From Rhizobium sp. GN54 (GTDB lineage: Bacteria > Pseudomonadota > Alphaproteobacteria > Rhizobiales > Rhizobiaceae), in NCBI RefSeq assembly GCF_021026345.1, contig NZ_JAJNCZ010000003.1, positions 248,001 to 312,000 of the forward strand: a stretch of 64,000 nt of DNA, given 5' to 3'. The stretch's first letter is position 1; each line of letters begins with the position of its first letter. Below the pieces are notes generated by a model. That model ran no database searches, had not been told where the DNA came from, and saw only the letters and a list, made by a program, of their open reading frames with translations. Shown piece after piece: positions 58,169 to 64,000 of this stretch. Both the position numbers and the translations under genes were made by a program.

Positions 58169-58723
58169 TCAGGCGTCCCTGTTTCCCGGGAAAGTGTCAG
58201 ACGCCGGATCGCTCGAGGCGCCCTCGCCGAGCGCGCGCTGCATGATCACCGTATCGAGCCACCGGCCGTGTTTGAAACCGGTCGCCTTCATCAGCCCGCC
58301 ATGCTCGAAACCGACCGCGCGGTGCACCGCGACCGAGGCGGGGTGTGCGCCGCCGATCACGGCGATCATCTGCCTGAAACCGAGCGTCGTGCAACGTTCC
58401 ACGAGTTCCACCAGCAGCGCCTTGCCGACGCCGCGCCCGCGCGCGTCCGGCGCAAGATAGATCGAGTCCTCCACCAGCCACCGGTAGGCCGGCCGCGTGC
58501 GGAAGGCGGAGGCATAGGCATAGCCGAGAATTGCCCCGTCCGCGTCCGTGGCGGCGATATAGGGATAGCGCGCCGCCGTGATGGCGGAAAAGCGGGCGCG
58601 CATCTCGTCCAGCGTGGGCGGCTCGATCTCGTAGGAGGCGACGCCGTTGAGGACGGATTCGCGATAGATGCCGGCGATCTCGGTAAGGTCGCCTTCTGCG
58701 GCGCTGCGAATGGTGAACGTCAT
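58169..58723 (-). CDS. GNAT N-acetyltransferase, phosphinothricin-acetyltransferase-like
   Basis: Acetyl-CoA-dependent acetyltransferase (184 aa) of the Pat/MnaT (YncA) family, members of which acetylate phosphinothricin, methionine sulfone or similar amino-acid analogues. Family features: IYRESVLNGVASYEIEPPTLDEMRARF near the N-terminus, SIYLAPDARGRGVGKALLVELVERC as the acetyl-CoA motif, and GFRQMIAVIGGAHPASVAVHRAVGFEHGG. Start MTFTIRSAAEGD at 58723; a TTG three codons earlier is possible. Convergent with the DUF2794 gene. Confidence 0.9.
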   Translation of the reverse strand: MTFTIRSAAEGDLTEIAGIYRESVLNGVASYEIEPPTLDEMRARFSAITAARYPYIAATDADGAILGYAYASAFRTRPAYRWLVEDSIYLAPDARGRGVGKALLVELVERCTTLGFRQMIAVIGGAHPASVAVHRAVGFEHGGLMKATGFKHGRWLDTVIMQRALGEGASSDPASDTFPGNRDA

Positions 58724-58877
58724 CGATGGCAACCACTGGCTTGATGAAGATGGCCGGACCGCCGCAGCAGTCGCCCGGCGCGCACGGCATTCAACGCTTG
58801 GACAACCCCGAGAACCGGATCGTCACCGCATGACCGCGCACGTCCGGGCCTGCAAGCGATCTCCCCACCCGGAAGCT

Positions 58878-58903
58878 GCCGGGCGCCCTTCGGGACGCCC
58901 GGC
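58878..58903 (-). terminator. Hairpin after pyc
   Basis: Stem GCCGGGCG / CGCCCGGC with inner CCC/GGG pairing around GAA, 11 bases past the pyc stop on the minus strand; no T tract follows. Confidence 0.4.
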
Positions 58904-58914
58904 GAGTTCCGCGA

Positions 58915-61900
58915 TCAGCCGAATACGATCAGCAGGTCCTTGGCATCGATCTGGTCGCCGGCGCGCACGAGGACCTCGGCAATGGTGCCGTCCTTCTCGG
59001 CATGCAGGGCCGTCTCCATCTTCATGGCCTCGATCGAAAGCAGCACGTCGCCGGCCTTGATGGACTGGCCGGCCGCGACGGCCACCGTCGAGACGACGCC
59101 CGGCATCGGCGCGCCGAGCTGGCCAGTGTTGCCGGCTTCGGCCTTGCGGCGGATGGCGCCGGAAGCCCCGCGGTTGCGATCGGGGACCTTGATCGGGCGC
59201 GGCTGGCCGTTCAGCTCGAAGAACACCTTGACCATGCCCTTCTCGTCGACATCGCCCTGTGTCTGGTTGAGGACGACGAGCGTCTTGCCCTTCTCGATTT
59301 CGGCGAAGAGCTCCTCGCCCGAGGCGATCCCGTAGAAATAGGCATGCGTCGGCAGCACGCTGACCGGCCCGTAGGTCTCGGCCGCCTGCGCGTAGTCGGT
59401 GAACACCTTCGGATACATCAGGTAGGAGGCGAACTCGTAGTCGCTGACCTTCCGCTCCAGCTTGGTCTCGATCGCCTTGCGCTCGGCGTCGAGATCGGCA
59501 TCCGGCAAGAGCGAGCCCGGCCGGTCCGTATAGGCCGCCTCGCCTTTCAACACCTTCTCCTGCAGCGCCTTCGGCCATCCGCCCGGCGGCTGGCCAAGAT
59601 CGCCCTTGAGCATCGAGACGACCGATTCGGGGAAGGAGACGTCCTTGACGGGATCCTCGACATCGGCCACCGTCAGGTCCTGGCTGACCATCATCAGCGC
59701 CATGTCGCCGACGACCTTGGAGGACGGCGTCACCTTGACGATATCGCCGAACATGCGGTTGGCGTCGGCATAGGCCTGCGCCACCTCGTGCCAGCGCGTC
59801 TCCAGCCCCAGCGAACGCGCCTGCTCCTTCAGGTTGGTGAACTGGCCGCCCGGCATCTCGTGCAGATAGACCTCCGAGGCGGGCCCCTTGAGATCGCTTT
59901 CGAACGCCGCATACTGGTGACGAACCGCCTCCCAGTAGAACGAGATGCGGCGGATCCATTCCGGGTCGAGCCCCGGATCGCGCTCCGAACCGCGCAGCGC
60001 CTCGACGATCGAGCCGAGGCAGGGCTGCGAGGTGTTGCCCGAAAGCGCGTCCATCGCCGCATCCACCACGTCGACGCCGGTCTCGACGGCGGCGAGCACC
60101 GTCGCAGCCGCGATCCCCGAGGTGTCGTGCGTATGGAAGTGGATCGGCAGGTCGGTCGCCTCCCGCAGCGCCTTGAACAGCACGCGCGCGGCCGCCGGCT
60201 TCAGCAGGCCCGCCATGTCCTTCAGCGCGATGATGTGGGCACCGGCCCTCTCCAGTTCGGCGGCAAGGGCAGTGTAGTATTTCAGGTCGTATTTCGGCCG
60301 GGCCGAGGTCAGGATGTCACCGGTGTAGCAGATCGCCGCCTCGCAGATCCTGTTCTCCTCCACCACCGCGTCCATCGAGACGCGCATGTTCTCCACCCAG
60401 TTCAGGCAGTCGAACACGCGGAACACGTCGATGCCGCCCTTCGCCGCCTGGCGGACGAAATACTTCACCACGTTGTCCGGATAGTTCTTGTAGCCGACGC
60501 CGTTCGCCCCGCGCAGGAGCATCTGCAGCAGCAGGTTCGGCGCGCCCTCGCGAACCATGGCGAGGCGCTCCCACGGATCCTCGGTGAGGAAGCGCATGGA
60601 GACGTCGAAGGTCGCCCCGCCCCAGCACTCGAGCGAGAACAGCTGCGGCAGCGTGCGCGCATAGGTCTCGGCGATGCGGGCGATGTCGTAGGTGCGCATC
60701 CGGGTGGCCAGCAGCGACTGGTGCCCGTCGCGCATGGTCGTGTCGGTGAGAAGCACCTGCTTCTGCGCGCGAACCCATTCGGCGAACTTCTGCGGGCCGA
60801 GTTCGTCGAGCTTCTGCTTGGAGCCGGCTGCGATATTGCCTTCCGAATAGGGCACGACCGGTGCGGCGATGTCGTCGGACGGCATCGGCCGGCCCTTCGC
60901 CTCGGGATGTCCGTTGACGCTGACGTCGGCCAGGTAGGTCAGAAGCTTGGTCGCGCGGTCCTGGCGCTTCACCTGCGCGAACAGCTCCGGCGTCGAATCG
61001 ATGAAGCGCGTCGTGTAGCTGTTGTCGCGGAACTTCGGGTGGCCGATGATCGCTTCCAGGAAGGTCAGGTTCGTGGCGACGCCGCGGATACGGAACTCGC
61101 GCAGCGCCCGGTCCATGCGCTGGATCGCTTCCTCCGGCGTCGGCGCCCAGGCGGTCACCTTTTCCAGGAGCGGGTCGTAGTAGCGCGTGATCACCGCGCC
61201 CGAATAGGCCGTACCGCCATCGAGGCGGATGCCAAAGCCGGTGGCGCCGCGATAGGCGGTGATGCGCCCGTAGTCTGGAATGAAATTCTGCTCCGGATCC
61301 TCGGTGGTGATGCGGCACTGCAGCGCGTTGCCGTTGAGGCGGATGTCCGCCTGCGCGGGCACGCCGGATTCCGGCGTGCCGATGGCAAAGCCGTCGAGGA
61401 TGTGGATCTGCGCCTTGACGATGTCGATGCCGGTCACCTCCTCGGTGACGGTGTGCTCGACCTGGATGCGTGGATTGACTTCGATGAAGTAGAAATTGCC
61501 GGTATCGGCGTCCATCAGGTACTCGACCGTGCCGGCGCCGACATAGTTGGTGGCCCGGGCGATCTTCAGCGAATAGTCCGCAAGCTCCTGCCGCTGCGCC
61601 TCGCTCAGGTAAGGTGCCGGCGCGCGTTCGACGACCTTCTGGTTGCGCCGCTGGATCGAGCAGTCGCGCTCGAAGAGATGCACGGCATTGCCATGCGTAT
61701 CGCCGAGGACCTGGCTTTCGACGTGGCGGGCCCGCTCGACCAGCTTTTCGAGATAGACCTCGTCCTTGCCGAAGGCCGCCTTCGCCTCGCGCTTGGCCTC
61801 CGTAACCTCGCGGGCGAGGTCCCTGGGGTCGCGGATCGCCCGCATGCCGCGGCCGCCGCCGCCCCATGAGGCCTTGAGCATCACCGGATAGCCAATCTCC

Positions 61901-62370
61901 TCTGCCATGCGGGCGACTTCCGCCATGTCGTCCGGCAGCGGATCGGTCGCGGGCACGACCGGCACGCCGATCGAGATCGCCAGATTGCGCGCGGCCACCT
62001 TGTTGCCGAGCTGGCGCATCGTCTCCGGCCTCGGGCCGATGAAAGTGATGCCGGCTGCCGCACAGGCCTCGGCGAATTCGGGGCTTTCCGACAGAAGGCC
62101 GTAGCCCGGATGGATGGCGTCCGCCCCGGAAAGCTTGGCGACGCGAATCACCTCCTCGATCGAGAGATAGCTCTCGATCGGCCCGAGATCGCGGGCAAGA
62201 TGCGGTCCGCGTCCGACCTGGTAGCTCTCGTCCGCCTTGAAGCGGTGCAGCGCAAGTTTGTCCTCTTCGGCCCAGATCGCGACTGTTTTCAGCCCGAGCT
62301 CATTGGCCGCGCGGAACACGCGGATGGCGATCTCGGAACGGTTGGCGACAAGGATCTTGGATATGGGCAA
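58915..62370 (-). CDS. pyc: Pyruvate carboxylase
   Basis: Biotin enzyme (1151 aa) that carboxylates pyruvate to oxaloacetate, the main anaplerotic route in rhizobia. Order of domains: biotin carboxylase (residues 1-450, ISKILVANRSEIAIRVFRA, ASWGGGGRGMRAI), carboxyltransferase (about 530-830, LLTDTTMRDGHQSLLATRMRT, CWGGATFDVSMRF, carbamylated-type Lys in IALKDMAGLLKP), allosteric/PC linker, and C-terminal biotinyl domain with EAMKMET. I use TTG at 62370 as start: GAGGAG lies seven bases upstream and the encoded N-terminus PISKILVANRSEIA matches the rhizobial enzyme as I recall it. No suitably placed ATG is available. Confidence 0.96.
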   Translation of the reverse strand: MPISKILVANRSEIAIRVFRAANELGLKTVAIWAEEDKLALHRFKADESYQVGRGPHLARDLGPIESYLSIEEVIRVAKLSGADAIHPGYGLLSESPEFAEACAAAGITFIGPRPETMRQLGNKVAARNLAISIGVPVVPATDPLPDDMAEVARMAEEIGYPVMLKASWGGGGRGMRAIRDPRDLAREVTEAKREAKAAFGKDEVYLEKLVERARHVESQVLGDTHGNAVHLFERDCSIQRRNQKVVERAPAPYLSEAQRQELADYSLKIARATNYVGAGTVEYLMDADTGNFYFIEVNPRIQVEHTVTEEVTGIDIVKAQIHILDGFAIGTPESGVPAQADIRLNGNALQCRITTEDPEQNFIPDYGRITAYRGATGFGIRLDGGTAYSGAVITRYYDPLLEKVTAWAPTPEEAIQRMDRALREFRIRGVATNLTFLEAIIGHPKFRDNSYTTRFIDSTPELFAQVKRQDRATKLLTYLADVSVNGHPEAKGRPMPSDDIAAPVVPYSEGNIAAGSKQKLDELGPQKFAEWVRAQKQVLLTDTTMRDGHQSLLATRMRTYDIARIAETYARTLPQLFSLECWGGATFDVSMRFLTEDPWERLAMVREGAPNLLLQMLLRGANGVGYKNYPDNVVKYFVRQAAKGGIDVFRVFDCLNWVENMRVSMDAVVEENRICEAAICYTGDILTSARPKYDLKYYTALAAELERAGAHIIALKDMAGLLKPAAARVLFKALREATDLPIHFHTHDTSGIAAATVLAAVETGVDVVDAAMDALSGNTSQPCLGSIVEALRGSERDPGLDPEWIRRISFYWEAVRHQYAAFESDLKGPASEVYLHEMPGGQFTNLKEQARSLGLETRWHEVAQAYADANRMFGDIVKVTPSSKVVGDMALMMVSQDLTVADVEDPVKDVSFPESVVSMLKGDLGQPPGGWPKALQEKVLKGEAAYTDRPGSLLPDADLDAERKAIETKLERKVSDYEFASYLMYPKVFTDYAQAAETYGPVSVLPTHAYFYGIASGEELFAEIEKGKTLVVLNQTQGDVDEKGMVKVFFELNGQPRPIKVPDRNRGASGAIRRKAEAGNTGQLGAPMPGVVSTVAVAAGQSIKAGDVLLSIEAMKMETALHAEKDGTIAEVLVRAGDQIDAKDLLIVFG

Positions 62371-62485
62371 GTCGGACTCCTCATTGACTTGGGCGCGGGA
62401 ATGCTGCACCCGCGAAAAGAAACATTAGCGAGTCCCAAACGGAAGTTCAATTTCCGCCTTATGCCGACGCAGACGATTTGCACCG

Positions 62486-63226
62486 TCAGGAAATCAGCCC
62501 CAGCCGGAACGACAGGGCGACCACGTGGTGCCGGTTCTTGGCCTTCAGTTTCTCCTGGATGCCGTTCATGTACCAGTCGACGGTGTGGTTGGAGATCTTC
62601 AGCACGCGGGCGATCTCGTGGGAGGTCATGCCGTCGGCGAGATAGTTCAGCGCCTCCATTTCGCGGCGCGTCAGGTGTAGGTTGATCTCCGCCGACAGCG
62701 CCGCCGACTTCTGCGGATCGGCATGCTGCAGCAGCTTCCAGAAGAGCTTCTTGGTGACGTTCTCGAACAGCCCGATCTCGGCCGGATGCAGGTCCACCGG
62801 CTTGCCGCCGACGGTGATGTTTCCAAGCAGGCCGCGGCGTCCGTGGACCGGGAACGTGTAGCCGTCCTCCAGGCCGTTGTTACGCGCATCGACCATCATC
62901 CGCTCCATCCGCTTGCGATGGGGATTGGCATGCAGCGCCGTCAGGGAATCGCGCCAGCGGAAGGCGGCATGGGCATGGTTGAGATATTGGACCGTCGGAT
63001 CGATGACGATGTATTTCTTCCGGGCGTAGATATCCGGCCATCCCTCAGGCCAGCGCCCCGCCAGCACCAGGGCCATCACATCCTCGTGAGGCTTCGGCTG
63101 GCGCGTGACGACGTAGTAGTCGAAGCCGTATCGGTCGAGCAGCCGCTCGAACTCCGGCAGGAGTTCGCCGGGTGCCGTTAGTTCATCGAGCAGGCCCGTA
63201 AACTGGGCCAGAAGATTGATGTTCAT
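62486..63226 (-). CDS. LuxR-family regulator with autoinducer-binding domain
   Basis: Quorum-sensing-type transcription factor (246 aa). The N-terminal autoinducer-binding domain (about residues 20-165) keeps the pocket residues usually invariant in TraR/LuxR: Trp63, Tyr67, Asp76, Pro77, Trp91 and a Gly at 122. The C-terminal LuxR helix-turn-helix (residues 184-246) reads LTRREMEALNYLADGMTSHEIARVLKISNHTVDWYM. No luxI-type synthase is in the window, so it is an orphan here. Start ATG at 63226 has only a weak ribosome binding site; the upstream frame is not homologous. Target genes unknown; ndvA is divergent. Confidence 0.88.
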   Translation of the reverse strand: MNINLLAQFTGLLDELTAPGELLPEFERLLDRYGFDYYVVTRQPKPHEDVMALVLAGRWPEGWPDIYARKKYIVIDPTVQYLNHAHAAFRWRDSLTALHANPHRKRMERMMVDARNNGLEDGYTFPVHGRRGLLGNITVGGKPVDLHPAEIGLFENVTKKLFWKLLQHADPQKSAALSAEINLHLTRREMEALNYLADGMTSHEIARVLKISNHTVDWYMNGIQEKLKAKNRHHVVALSFRLGLIS

Positions 63227-63523
63227 AATAAAATCGACCGGACACGCGGCCCCTCCAATACATTTTGTCACTCGAGCGCCCTGCTCGCAAAACGGGCACG
63301 ACGCGGGAAAAACACCCGCCGCCGATCCGTTTATCAAGTTGCGCCGATTTGGCAACGTACCGTTCAGCGTCCATTCATCGACAAGCAAATAGCATTCAGC
63401 CATCGCTGAAGATGCGGCCGACAGACAGAGCCTCCCGGGGAGGACCGGCCGCAGACCGTGTGCATGCATCCGTCCCGAGGGGCTGTCGCAGTGCACAATA
63501 CAGGACCGCGAAAGGGTTTCGAA

Positions 63524-64000
63524 GTGTCGTTGTTTCAGGTTTACACGCGGGCGCTAAGCTATCTATCGGTATACCGGTTCCGCGTGTCGTCAATCGTCGT
63601 CGCAAACGTCGTGCTGGCGGTCATCACCATCGCCGAGCCGGTGCTTTTCGGCAAGATCATCGACGCCATCTCGTCGAAGGGTGCCGTCACGCCCATGCTT
63701 TTGATGTGGGCCGGCTTCGGCGTGTTCAACACGATCGCCTTCGTCCTGGTGGCCCGCGAGGCCGACCGGCTGGCCCATGGCCGCCGCGCCAGCCTGATCA
63801 CGGAAGCCTTCGGACGGATCATCTCCATGCCGCTCTCCTGGCACAGCCAGCGCGGCACCTCCAACGCGCTGCACACGCTGCTGCGCGCCTGCGAGACCAT
63901 GTTCGGCCTCTGGCTCGAATTCATGCGCACCCATCTGGCGACCGCGATCGCGCTTGTCCTGCTGGTGCCGACCGCCTTCGTCATGGACTACCGGCTGTCG
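63524..64000 (+). CDS. ndvA: Cyclic beta-1,2-glucan ABC exporter NdvA/ChvA (3' end beyond window)
   Basis: N-terminal 159 residues of an ABC-type half transporter whose rhizobial homologues export cyclic beta-(1,2)-glucans to the periplasm. The visible part is the transmembrane domain: SLFQVYTRALSYL, then helices around ANVVLAVITIAEPVLFGKIIDAIS, and the very conserved READRLAHGRRASLITEAFGRIISMPLSWHSQRGTSNALHTLLRACETMFGLWLEFMRTHL. The ATP-binding domain lies beyond the window. The start is GTG at 63524 with AAAGGG upstream. In symbionts and Agrobacterium this gene is needed for nodule invasion or attachment and for osmoadaptation. Confidence 0.93.
   Translation, partial: MSLFQVYTRALSYLSVYRFRVSSIVVANVVLAVITIAEPVLFGKIIDAISSKGAVTPMLLMWAGFGVFNTIAFVLVAREADRLAHGRRASLITEAFGRIISMPLSWHSQRGTSNALHTLLRACETMFGLWLEFMRTHLATAIALVLLVPTAFVMDYRLS

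Overview
The window is a contiguous stretch of core chromosome from an alphaproteobacterium of the order Rhizobiales, most probably family Rhizobiaceae (Rhizobium, Ensifer, Agrobacterium or Shinella-like). The evidence is a high-GC genome with GC-rich third positions, a metA gene behind a SAM-II riboswitch, a divergent phaR / phbAB locus, pyruvate carboxylase and NdvA proteins of recognisably rhizobial type, a RIME-like intergenic palindrome, and a cenR/otpR gene paired with a small cNMP-binding gene. I identify 62 protein genes (one cut at each window edge), one tRNA, one riboswitch, about a dozen terminators or terminator-like hairpins and several candidate regulatory sites. I see no insertion sequence, prophage, CRISPR array or rRNA.

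Layout. 1-9.8 kb: edge-truncated MFS transporter, a two-subunit molybdenum hydroxylase (iorBA type), ispG, a LysE exporter, hisC, ispA, mtgA and a GST. 9.9-13.2 kb: rpmF, then the polyhydroxybutyrate module (phaR divergent from phbA-phbB). 13.3-17 kb: SAM-II riboswitch, metA and a GNAT gene, galM and a 3-hydroxyisobutyrate-dehydrogenase-like enzyme. 17.1-19.8 kb: a long RTX calcium-binding repeat protein and tRNA-Gly(GCC), the most accessory-looking part of the window. 20-24.9 kb: ProX-type deacylase, YbbN-like thioredoxin, Lon-N-like protein, Trm112-like protein, UbiH-family hydroxylase, TesB. 25-31.5 kb: glnK-amtB behind a candidate sigma-54 promoter, ftsK, lolA, xthA. 31.5-36.7 kb: cNMP-binding protein, CenR-type response regulator, L,D-transpeptidase, aldo/keto reductase, SixA, leuC. 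36.9-39.1 kb: a polar amino-acid ABC transporter lacking an ATPase gene, and an unknown small membrane protein. 39.2-44.5 kb: the ffh / chorismate mutase / rpsP / rimM / trmD / rplS translation cluster, interrupted by an opposite-strand TauE gene. 44.8-50 kb: heme oxygenase, dapF, mtaB, ftsY, yciB. 50-53.3 kb: cytochrome c maturation genes ccmABCDG with a large inverted repeat inside the operon. 53.5-58.7 kb: acnA, a DUF1223 protein, a DUF2794 protein and a GNAT. 58.9-64 kb: pyruvate carboxylase, a LuxR-type regulator and the 5' part of ndvA.

Functional threads. Carbon storage and central carbon flow (phaR/phbAB, pyc, acnA), nitrogen sensing (glnK-amtB), methionine control (SAM-II/metA), the SRP route (ffh and ftsY), and haem/iron handling (heme oxygenase, ccm, acnA) recur. 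The haem/iron group includes two candidate iron-regulator sites: a TGA-N9-TCA motif in the heme oxygenase promoter and an AT-rich palindrome before acnA.

Nothing here is clearly a new multi-gene system. The items most worth checking are the riboswitch plus terminator architecture at metA, the residue-111 specificity marker in MetA, the two putative iron-responsive promoters, the split ribosomal operon, the orphan LuxR regulator with an intact ligand pocket, and the internally repeated RTX protein.
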